From assembly GCA_006384855.1 (NCBI GenBank), contig VCJN01001758.1:248001-312000 (forward strand): a DNA stretch of 64,000 nt, given 5' to 3'. The stretch comes from Tetraselmis striata (Eukaryota; Chlorophyta; Chlorodendrophyceae; Chlorodendrales; Chlorodendraceae). Shown here one piece after another: positions 45,801 through 55,034 of the stretch (the first letter of the stretch is position 1; every line of letters starts with the position of its first letter). The notes beneath the pieces are model-generated. The model was not told where the DNA came from. It made no database searches and worked only from the letters and a program-made list of their open reading frames with translations. A program made the translations under genes and the position numbers.

Positions 45801-47498
45801 GCGCAACGCCATTTCCGCGCGCGCTTTCGAGATGCCCATGTCGAGCACTGCGGGGAGGATAGAATGGGGGGGGGGGGGGGGGGGGGGTCAGACATGACAG
45901 CTACCAATGGTTCCCTGAAGAGGCCTGCCAGGCTATGGCTTTGGCTTTGGGTTGGCTGGGGTGGGATTGGGTTGGGCAACAGATAGAGTTTCCAAACCCA
46001 ACACAGGAAAGCCCTTGACATTGAAACCCTGGCATCCCTGAAACGGCAAACACCACGAAGGAAAGGGGAGGAGAAGGCTAACCCCACACATGAGACAAAA
46101 ACACAATGGGTGACGACCCCAACAGGCTGCCAGTTAGTGGGATTTCGGGTGGATTGGGCTTGTGCTGGGCTGGCTTTCGAAACCCTAAACTTCCCCACGT
46201 TGCCACCGCGTGCAAATTAAAAGTGATCCCACAAAAGTGAAGGGAGAGGGATTGTGGGGGAAGGGAGGGGGGAGGGGGGGGGGGGGGGGGGGGGCTTTAC
46301 GCGAGCCCAGCATCTTTTGGTTGGCGGGCGGTCCTTTGGGCTGGGGGGAGGCGGCGGCGCTCGGGGCGGCGATGTCCGGCTCGGAGGGGAGGCCCAGCTG
46401 CCCCACGCTGTTGCGGCCCCAGGTGAACAGGAAGCCGTGGCAGGTGAGGGCGGCGGAGTGCGCGTCGCCGGCAGCCAGCTGGCGCACCGGGATGGCCCAC
46501 AGCCCCTCCACCACGCGCGGCCGCCCGCTCCCCGCGGCCGCCCCGGTGCCCAGCTGCCCGTGGTTGTTGCGCCCCCACGCGTACACCTGGCTCGTGGCCG
46601 TCACGCAGAGCGTGTGGTGCCGGCCGGCCGCCACCTGCGTGACGTGCTTCCCGGTGAGCGACCCGATCTCCAGCGGCGACACCACCCACACCTCCTCCGC
46701 GCTGCCCTCCTCGGCCTCGCCCTCCCCCGCCGCGCTGCTCCCGCCAGCGCTGCGCGCGCTGCCGCCGTCGCTCTCGCCGCCGCCGTCGCCGCCGCTGCGA
46801 CCTCGGCCACCGCCGCCGCCACCGCTGCCGCACTGCCCGTACGTGGAGGAGCCCCACGCAAAGACGCGGGTCTCAGTGACCGCCACGCCGTGCTCCGAGC
46901 CGCAGCAGAGGCCCAGCACCTTCTCATCGCCGCGCAGCGCGACCTTGCACGGGCCGGAGGCCGCCAGCGGGGGGAGCGCGCCCCACGTGAACAGCTGCCC
47001 CTCCGCGTCCACCGCCGCCGAGTGGCGGTCCCCTTGCGCCAGCGCCGCCCAGCTGACGGGCGCGCCCGGGATGGGCGTCGGCTGGCGCAGCGGCGCGGCG
47101 TGGCCGATACCGAGCTGCCCGGCGTCGTTGGCGCCGCACACCCAGGCCTCGTGCTTGGCGCCCGCGGGGGTGAGCAGCCGCGCGGAGGGCGACACCGCCA
47201 TCTCCATCTCCATCTCGCGCTTGGGGCGCTCCGGCAGCGTGAGCACCTTGAGCGCCGTCAGCTCCTCTGCCAGCCCGTCGCTGCTGGCGCTGCTCGGTGG
47301 CGGGGAGGCCACCCCGCCGGGGGACTCGCCGCTCTCGGCGGGCTTTGCGACTCCGGAGGGGCCGGCTGCGTCCCCATGCGGCGGGCCGTCCGTTGGCATC
47401 GGGTTGGTGGGGGCCGGGCTACTGACGCCGGGAGGGTCACTGCCATTGGCAGGCATACTCTGGGCGGTGAGAGAGCCCCCCCCTGCGTCCGCTGGCAT
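35348..47498 (-). CDS. HERC-like RCC1-UBA-RCC1-HECT E3 ubiquitin ligase, 22 exons
   Basis: Exons: 47498-46301, 45847-45744, 45466-45368, 44639-44370, 43450-43154, 43040-42858, 42691-42647, 42437-42327, 42214-42026, 41644-41579, 41452-41376, 41276-41153, 41038-40928, 40388-40178, 40080-40000, 39609-39458, 38897-38781, 38173-38039, 37736-37653, 37315-37049, 36464-36360, 35701-35348. Total 4380 nt and 1459 aa. All introns are GT-AG and all phases match. Exon 1 carries about four RCC1 blades (GANDAGQLG, WGSSTYGQCG, WGRNNHGQLG, WGRNSVGQLG). Exon 2 is a UBA-like domain (LDMGISKARAEMALRETG, about residues 400-434). Exons 4-5 resume RCC1 blades (WGSGLLGQLG, CGDNSHGQLG). Exons 17-22 are a full HECT domain (DGIDAGGVRKEFFQLLVNDL, LIGIIMGLAIYNTVLLDLP, ARYDGGY) with the catalytic Cys in LPTSHTCFNTLLLPEY at about residue 1427, about 33 residues from the C-terminus as usual. 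It would accept ubiquitin from an E2 and pass it to substrates. The exon 3 donor has an alternative in the same phase. Confidence 0.94.
35768..36338. repeat. Minisatellite (~58 bp x ~10) with telomere-like words, filling one HERC intron
   Basis: Degenerate tandem units built around ACCCTAAATACCCTA, then ACAATGCACATGGGGTGATG, then GGGGCGTGCAACATGAAG. They fill most of the 658-bp intron between the last two exons (35702-36359). Each unit begins with a CCCTAA-like word, the complement of the plant-type telomere repeat. Confidence 0.85.
40616..40639. repeat. (CA)n microsatellite in a HERC intron
   Basis: A run of about 11-12 CA dinucleotides in the intron between exons 13 and 14. Confidence 0.9.
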
Positions 47499-48846
47499 CC
47501 TGACACCTGTGCCTGTCGCCGCCACACAGAGCCGGCAGGCGCAGCACAGAGCAGGGCGAGTCAGGCACCCCAAACATACATATCCCAACGCCAAAGCATC
47601 GCCTGCAGACCAGCGCGGTATGCAAACCCCCTTTCCTAGGGGGTGCGCAGCCACAGAGACGGCAGGTTGGGCACAGGACAGGTGTGTCGTGCAACCACGA
47701 GACAGGAAGAGAGGAAGGGGACAGCATAGCTCGCAGACCAACACTGCACTTAAGGGGGGGGGGGGGGGGGGGGGTGCTTAAATATGGCGCATAAATATGG
47801 GGTCGCCCTTAACTAACTTGCCGAGGCGTGTCGACAGGCTGACGGCAGGGTATGCGCATGCAGCTACCGAAAAGGTATATAAGTTCGTATAAAAGCGACT
47901 ACCTGGGCGATAAAGGGACGGCGCGACACTCGGACTGCTGGGTGAGGTCCTGTCCCATAGCAAGCGCGCCGCCTCGCGACACACGCAGCGGGCCCACCGT
48001 GACCGACTGGCAGCTGTCCACTGTCCAGCAGGCGTAGCTAGTGGGAGGTGAGTAGGAGCGCGTCGCTATCTGTGCTGGCAGGCAGTGCTGACCGGCGGCA
48101 GTACGAGGACTAGTGCTGGCGCGCGCGGGAAAAAAGTATGTACGAGGTTTCGTCGACGAGGCGGCGCCGGGGTGCCGTACCGTACCTTGTTGGGGGCGAG
48201 GGAGTTTGGGGGCTGTGAGGTCGTCGCACTGCCTGGAGACCCCTGGTCTCCGCAGTGATGTGGTGCGCCGGCAGCCGATTCCTGCGTGCTGGGAACTAGC
48301 TGGGTTTAGTTCGAAGCACCGGGGCGGGGGGTACTGCAGTGCTGGGTCTGAGTGCTTCCCAAAACGGGCCGGGGCCGTCCGCCCGCGTCTGGTGTCGCGT
48401 CGAGGTTGTCGGTCGTCATACATAAACTCCTGGTGTGAATTACAAAAAGGGCAGTTCCCCAGAATTAGAACTCGTCATACATAAACTCCTACTTACAGGG
48501 TATTAGCACGCGCCACATCAGGCGGCGGTACTGGTGTGAATTACCAGGTACTAGTACTGGTACGGGCACCTGGGTAAGGATGAGGTATACAGGTAGGCGC
48601 GGACCAGATGACTTGCGCCGGACCGCCGGTGTTCACAGCAGCAATCCAATAAATAAAAAATTGAGCTGACTCCCTGCTGACTCAACGTTTTGTATAGCGA
48701 CGATATATGGTCGCAAATCCTTATTTAGCGACTATATCGGTACAGGTAGCACGATGATGAAATGAGCAACTTTATTTTCCTCGTCAACGCGGCGGGCGGA
48801 GCAGCTATAAAAGTAAAAAAGCAGCTATAAAAGAAGTAAAAAGTAA
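47499..48846. other. Region upstream of the HERC-like gene
   Basis: The first part should contain the promoter and 5' leader. An acceptor-like GGCACAG lies on the minus strand just before the chosen start, so a 5' UTR intron is possible. A G-run lies at about 47755-47774. From about 48400 on, dispersed repeats appear. No other coding exon recognised. Confidence 0.45.
48432..48471 (-). repeat. Short dispersed element, truncated copy flanked by a 19-bp direct repeat
   Basis: A ~40-bp insert (minus-strand sense: TTCTAATTCTGGGGAACTGC then CCTTTTTGTAATTCACACC) sits between perfect 19-bp copies of TCGTCATACATAAACTCCT (48413-48431 and 48472-48490). Relatives are at 54424-54682 and 61951-62012. Confidence 0.7.
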
Positions 48847-49104
48847 AGCAAAGTTCGCCCCGGGACATCGGCCGAAGCCGCCCCAGGACTTATTTTATGA
48901 AACCTCTTGCGCCAACTGCGGTCGTAGGTCTGGCATAGCCCGTACACCATTGCCTCATTCGAACCCCGAAGGGCAAATGCATCAATCGGGTAAACCCAGG
49001 CAGGACACGCCGGGACGATATTGCCGAAATACATCGGCCAGGATTCGATCGCGGGACCTCTCCCGTACGAGACGCTACCGCTCAACCGAGCGGACAAGGG
49101 ATAC
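48847..49104 (-). mobile_element. tRNA-derived SINE, copy 3
   Basis: Minus-strand copy of the family. The head has GCTCGGTTGAGCGG and CTCGTAC (CGT at the anticodon place), with a slightly diverged box B (GCGATCGAATCC). The shared body follows with a small insertion before GGCTTCGGCCGATGTC. The tail ends in a T-rich stretch with a repeated CTTTTATAGCTGC-like word (to about 48800). Confidence 0.85.
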
Positions 49105-49130
49105 TGTAGCGAGAGAGTATGAGGGTCTCC

Positions 49131-49150
49131 TACTCTCTCTCTCTCTCTCT
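49131..49150. repeat. (CT)n microsatellite
   Basis: A run of about 10 CT dinucleotides followed at once by a telomere-like AACCCTAAAACCC word. Confidence 0.85.
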
Positions 49151-52100
49151 AACCCTAAAACCCGCTACTAAATACAAGCAGCTGTAGTTTCAAACGGTCC
49201 CGAGTATGGTTCTGCCAAAGGTCCATTTAGGTCCATTTGGTCAGCCACAATACGCGGTCCGCGGAGCGGGTATGTAGGGACCGTGATAATAATGTATAGA
49301 GTGACCGGCAAGCGTGCCGTAGGTGCGAGGCCACGGAAGGCACACGAAGCGCGGTCAGACGGGGCGAGGGCATCCGTAGGTTTTGTAGGTTTGTAGGTTT
49401 TGTTGATGTTGCTGAGGTTGAACGGAGGGTGGTGCCAATTCTGCACGGCGGTGTGCGTGGCGAGCATTGCAGCAGCATGTCGCGGCGTGACACTGGGACT
49501 CGTACGAGCACTGGCAACGCTCGTGCCGCATTACATCCGGAGCAAGAAAGAGCCAGAGGGGGAGGGGGGGGGGGGGCATCACGACGGGAAGGTTACAATC
49601 TTACGTACGTCCGAGCGAGCATTCTTCGTGAAGGCGGCTTGCTTGGGGGGGGGGGGGGGGGGGGGTCGGCCATTATGCGCGTGAGGGCGGTCGTATGGAG
49701 CGAGGTTGTATCCGCATTCTCGTCGTATTAGAGCGCCACGCGTGTTACGAACACGAACGGTAGCGCTATAGGGTATAGCAAGTAAATTGAAGCCCGCCTA
49801 GGCTTCAGTAATTAAATGGTGCCGCCTTGAAGTTACCGATCTCCACGCAAGCGTGCAGCCAATGAGCGTAGTGGACGCACGGCACACATACGATGAACGA
49901 ACGTGCGTGGAGGGCAGGGGTAAACACGGGTACCTCTGAGTGGGCAGGGTAGCGGCTGCCTCGTGAGCGGCAAGACAGTCGACGGCGACCAATAGCGTCA
50001 ATATGGAAGGGAATGCGGCGAGCCAGGCGGTTGCCGCTGCTTCATTGGCGACAGCCGCCGTTGCGCACAACCGCACTACCGTGAGACACCGTGACGGGCA
50101 CCACAAGATGTTTGGCAGCTTCCATTTGGGAAGCTGCCCTCGACAAGCAACTCATGTAGTGCGGGCGGGGGCGCGGCCGGCTCCTACGTGAGGCCAGCCG
50201 ACGTAGTCGACCAATAGCACGAGGACCCTCGACGCTTAAGGGCGAGGCGGTTGCCGCTGTTGCACTATATATAGCAACAACCGCCCGCCTCGACGCCCTG
50301 CACCTCTTCGACGTTGCATCGCGTTGCCATCGTAATTGGTGTAACCCCGCCCCATGGAACCTCATCGGCATGGAACCCCCTTGTCTCCAAACTGGAGTCC
50401 CGCGGTGCCCCAGTCATCGTCATTGTTCCCTACTGGCCTGACAAAGCTTGGTACTAGCTCCTCTCGGAGATGTGCTCCGACATGCGCTCCTAAACGAAGC
50501 CGCGCCACGACCTCTTCATTCATGGCCATACTGGCGACCGCCTTCCCGTAGTGGGTGCACCCCGCGGCCCTGTCGTCGCCTTCAACATTCCCGCCCGTGA
50601 CCCCCGCCCGTGGCCTGCTGCGCCCGGCATTCTTTAGTCGGCAAACCAGACGTTCCTTGTAAAATGTTCTAAACTAGTTTTGGATGTTTCTCTACCTGTA
50701 CGAGATAGCCATGACGTTGTGCCCGTAGCGCTCGTGTGCGAGCGCATGATTGCGGGGGCCGGTCAGGGCCACCACCTGCCATCACGGCGGACCGACTGGT
50801 CACTCTCCTTTGCCGTGGCACGCTCCATCGAGCCCACCACAGCGCCCCCACCCCCCCCCCCCCCCCCCCCCACCCCCTCTGGCCGTGGGATTGTTTGCCT
50901 ACAAATTTTGATTATCACAACATGTAACCGGACCTGGAATTCTTCGGCAAACCAGACGTTCCTTGTGAAATGCAGACTGCAGTGCGGTAGTTTATGACTG
51001 AAGGCTTCGGTCACTAAAGGCTGCAGTGCAATACTTACTGAAGCCCAATGCTGGTCCAAAGTCGATGTCGTGGTGCTCGTTGGGCACCGGGACAGGGTGA
51101 GTCACGGGGTAGGTTCTCGCGGCCATGGCGCGGAAGTTTTGTTGGCAATGACGTTGCGCCTGGTGGTTGCCGTGGTGATTGTCATGAGGATAAGAGTAAC
51201 GGAGTGGGCCGCCGGGATGGGGCTGCATTTCCGTGACGATGGTGGTGGGGCTAGTGATGGGGGCTAAGTGATGGGGGTGGTTCATGGGGAGGTTCAGTGT
51301 GATAGCGAGGGATGTGGTGACTGAGGTTGAAGTTTGGGTCATTATTGATGTTGTCGAGGGGGGGGGGGGGGGGGTCATCAACGACACGTTGACTATTGCT
51401 GGCCTGTGTTTTGGCAATGCACTTGTTGAGGGAGTATCCGGGGCGGTGCTTGCGCATAATCCCGGCGTGGCAAGTAAGTGGTAAGAGGTCACAACATGAT
51501 GCTTGGTGTGTCATGTGGGTGGGCTGCCCGCGACGAGAAGCCCCTCGTGATCGGAATACGGCGCAGGTGTCGAGTTGACGACAGGCTGCGGTAGATGACG
51601 CCGCCATGCAACGCGATGGCAACGCACGGGACTTGCCGACTGCGGCCACAACAATACATGGTGTTGCCGGGGCAGCCACAAGTCATAGCGAGCCACGGGC
51701 TCTCTCAATACATTGGCGCATAGGCAGCGCCATTCCCCAAGTCGGCCAGCAATGCACAAAGGTAGCGCAAAAAAGCGCCGCCACGTTGTGTGTACACACA
51801 GTAATAAACAATATCGCGACTACGCCATGCAAAGGCGAGCGACGCGGGTGATGTCTTGCATGACAATTACAGCGACAACAACGCGGATAATGTCTTGCAT
51901 GGCTGTCCCGACGGCACGGACGTCCCTCTTCGTCCGTGCCAATTTGATGCGGTAGACTACGTCGTAGCTTTCGTCGTTGACAGCCGTGGCGCTCGACGGC
52001 CATACGGTACCGCGAGCGTCCGCCATACCTAACCTCGAGAGTTTGAATTACTGCAAGAAGTTGCTCCTCTGCGGGAGCCCCGTATGCCGGTATAATATTG

Positions 52101-52905
52101 CGACTTGGCTACGGGCGTCGAGGTTTGAACCTCCAACGGGGACCCCCTAGCAGCTCCACCACATCGTTGTGCGTAAGGTCACTAAAGCTGTATCGGCTGC
52201 CAAACCGGGCATGGCTGGGTAACCACCTCGGGTGCATGAACCATGTAAACCACAATTGCCGGCGGGCTATCTGTCGCCGCCGATGATGAAGTTACGCATG
52301 AGCGTGGCACAACGTCGACTCGCACCGAATACGTGGTCGGTCCCTAGTGCGGACTTGATCAACTATATATGACCCTCACATGCACAAGTGCGCGAAGAAT
52401 GCCAAAGGATGTTGTCAAGCTGGAAGATGGTTATGCGAGTGGTGGTGCCTGCCCAAACTACATATAACTTCCCTGCCGGAAACGAAGCGTCACGGCGGTG
52501 GGCGGGGCAACCCGTACGAAGACATATATGGCGGTACCGGTAATATAACCGGGTGGAACCACAGCCAAACCGTAAGGTAAGCGCTAGGGCCGTTAGCATG
52601 TTGGGACGAGGAAACCCCAAAACCAGTTTAGGCAAAAACTTAAACCTCAGATCCTTTGAAATTTCGATTGCTAACGTATTTAGAATGCTCCTTTTAAACA
52701 CCATGTAAGGACGATTCATGCTGGTACCAGTACGTTCTGCTCCTGAAAGGCGGGTAAGCGGCGCGCTAACATGCACTACCCTGTAATCCTTAAGCAGTAC
52801 CAGGGCCTGGTGGTACCAAGGCCGGCAGAGCGCGCGTGCTGGCGCCCGCCGGCAGCCCAAGGCGGGGCGGCGGTGTTTTCTCGGACGTAATCCTTACAGG
52901 TACAG
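49151..52905. other. Repeat-rich, gene-poor region
   Basis: No host gene recognised. Contains a retroelement fossil (50385-50610), G-runs (about 49563-49577, 49646-49664, 51358-51374), a C-run (50850-50870) and two copies of CGGCAAACCAGACGTTCCTT (about 50639 and 50943). A Pro/His-rich open frame on the minus strand (51492-50992) has no recognisable domain. Confidence 0.5.
50385..50610 (+). mobile_element. Retroelement fossil fragment (possibly DIRS-like), broken
   Basis: The translated plus strand shows GAPVIVIVPYWPDKAWY and VVGAPRGPVVAFNIPAR in the spacing found downstream of the reverse transcriptase/RNase H region in tyrosine-recombinase retroelements and some relatives. The copy is clearly inactive, with several breaks, and only this part is recognisable. 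The 20-bp direct repeats nearby may be its edges, but this is not established. The family assignment is tentative. Confidence 0.45.
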
Positions 52906-52913
52906 GTCGCTAC

Positions 52914-54380
52914 CAGGGTTGGGCTGCAGTCCACTTTTGAATACTGCAGGCTGCAGTGCAGTGCAGTAGGCTGCACTGCAGGCTGCAGTACTGCAGCCTG
53001 CACTGCAGCCTGCAGTTAAGGCTGCAGTCAACGGGCTGCAGTACTGCAGGCTGCAGTGCAGGCTGCAGTAGCACTGCACTTGCTGATTTTAGGGAAGGGA
53101 AGGGCGGGACAGTGAAGGGCAAAGGGGCTGCCATGGCGGATGCGGAGGGGCAGCAATCGTGGTGGAAGTTGTAATACATCATTAAATTGCCTACAGAGGG
53201 GAAAGGCCTACTGTGTGTGCATTTGTGTGTGACCAACGATGATGCTGTCCCCACGCATGCATAGTGAAACATGCGTAAAAAAGCATGATGGCATAAAAAC
53301 CCTCTAATCCCCCGCCTCCTCATCCGCTGGCGCTGCCTCCTCATACTGCTCCAGCATGGACTCCACCGCTTCCCATTGAATGCGGCTGGCCTCCCCCTCG
53401 CCCTCGCCATCAAGGACTTGGCTGGCCAGCCAATCCTCCCCGCATGGCTTGAGTAGATCCGCCGCCACGGCGCTGAAAGCAGCCTCCCCGTAGTACGACG
53501 CCAGTAGCTCCTTGACCTTGGCATCCAAATCCAGATTCTTCTGAATAAAGACGCAGGCACCCATGTTATCCAGGTTCATTCTATTTCTTAAGTGCATGGT
53601 GACAAGGCGTGGGGGCCCTCGTGGGGCAGTGAACCGTGTAGGCCGCCCGTGTCGGCTAAGTGGCACAGCCAACAACACAGGACGTTCGACTTCCTACTCT
53701 CGTCGGGCGGTAGGCTAGTGTCATGCGGCACGAAAAAAGACCAGACGGCACGGTTGTTCTCGCGCTGGGTGCCGCCCCAGCAGCCGGCGGCGGCTTTGCT
53801 GAGGATAGACAGGGGGGGGGCACTGGGGCTCAGGCCTAAGAGTGGGTCATCTTCGTCGTTGTCGATGAGAATATCGTCGGCTTGCATCCCAAGTGGTGTC
53901 TGTGCCACTCGTGCTGACCTGTTGGCTGCAGTGCTGGCCGCTGCGGCGCCGGTGCTGTCCGCTGCCATCGCCTCGTCCGCCATCGCTGCTGCGCCTTGCT
54001 CCACGGCAGACTGGTATCCCTCCATGTAATTGACGAAGAGTGACGAGAGGAGGATGAGCACGGTGAGCGTAAAGTTAGGATAGGTTCGGCTGGTGTGTGT
54101 GGTCTACTGGTATGTGCCCCGATGCGGCGACGTGTGATGGTACTGTACAAGCGAGTACGGTGCTATCCGCGGCGCTCGGACCGCCGGAACTGTCGCCATA
54201 TGGCTTGTTATCATTGGCGGGCGCCATCCAAACGCTATCCAGTGATATTTGGGGCTGTTTGGGTTACTTACTGCACTGCAGTCCCTATTCGGGAAGTACT
54301 GCAGGCTGCAGTGCAGTAGGCTAACTGCAGGCTGCAGTTTCTGCAGTCTGCAGTGCACTCGATACTGCAGCCCAACCCTG
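52914..54380 (-). mobile_element. hAT-type DNA transposon, 1467 bp, non-autonomous
   Basis: The termini CAGGGTTGGGCTGCAG (left) and CTGCAGCCCAACCCTG (right) are a perfect 16-bp inverted repeat. The 8-bp word GTCGCTAC flanks both ends exactly (52906-52913 and 54381-54388), as expected for hAT. Subterminal regions (about 52925-53085 and 54270-54375) are packed with GGCTGCAGT/ACTGCAGCC words. The minus strand encodes fragments consistent with a truncated transposase N-terminus (see 53304-54061). Perfect termini and duplication suggest a fairly recent insertion. Confidence 0.92.
53304..54061 (-). pseudogene. Truncated hAT transposase-like coding remnant with BED-type zinc finger
   Basis: In the first frame (54061-53588) the stretch AVWSFFVPHDTSLPPDESRK then VLCCWLCH fits the aromatic plus Cys-x2-Cys start of a BED zinc finger. 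The second frame (53678-53304) supplies MHLRNRMNL, matching the His end of the finger, then a helical acidic stretch (DLDAKVKELLASYYGE, VESMLEQYEEAA) ending at a stop. The two frames differ by a shift near 53600-53650. The catalytic RNase-H-like part and dimerisation region are absent, so this element cannot move by itself. Confidence 0.55.
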
Positions 54381-54388
54381 GTCGCTAC

Positions 54389-55034
54389 CGTGTGCACATC
54401 ACTCATCCATCCCGCCGTACGCGGGATGCGGGCCGCTTTTAAGCGGCTTGCTGTGTTGATTTTCTAATTCTGGGGAACTGCCCTTTTTGTAATTCACACC
54501 CGTACCGGGCCGCTTATTCTAATTTCTAATTCTGGGGGACTGCCCTTTTTGTAATTCACACCAGTACCGGGCCGCTTTTATTGGGCAACTTGCTGTGTTG
54601 ATTTTTTCGTACTACTTTTAGTTAGTAGTAGAGCAGTAGATGGATTTGTTACTGCTTTGCCCTTTTTGTAATTCACACCAGTACTGGTAATTCGCCAGGA
54701 ACACGTAGTGCATGTGGCAACGTGCGGTCTCGCGACAGGTGATGGGGTTGGTTACAAGGCGAAGGGGCTGGCAAAGGACGAGGACACTTTTTTAGAGACG
54801 ACTAGTCGCTACACACAATTGACAGACGTTCACCACACTACCCAGTAGAGCCCTAGCATTAGACACTACACTGTTACGGCGGACGGACGGAGGTCGGCCT
54901 TGGCCAGCTGACGCAACACCCCCCCGCGCCCCGCTCGACGACCCAAAGCGGGCAAGGGGTGCCGCAATCTCTCCCGCCGGGTAGAACAGCAGCGGCTCCG
55001 GCTCTTCACTCAACGCATCAGCGGAGTGAGCAAA
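54389..55034. other. Spacer with short dispersed repeats, then sulfotransferase leader
   Basis: The first half holds three copies of the short dispersed element (listed separately). The second half, high in GC, is the presumed promoter and leader of the sulfotransferase gene. Confidence 0.5.
54424..54682 (+). repeat. Three tandem copies of a short dispersed element
   Basis: A full copy at 54424-54500 contains the palindrome GCCGCTTTTAAGCGGC, then TTGCTGTGTTGATTTTCTAA, then TTCTGGGGAACTGCCC and TTTTTGTAATTCACACC. A shortened copy follows at about 54510-54562, and a third, with an insertion, at 54567-54682. Inverted relatives are at 61951-62012 and 48432-48471. Confidence 0.75.

Noticed and set aside
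46210-47781. 523-codon plus-strand open frame over HERC exon 1
   Set aside because: It is the complement of the RCC1-coding exon; the peptide is Pro/Ser-rich without domains, whereas the minus strand gives clear RCC1 blades in phase with 21 further exons.
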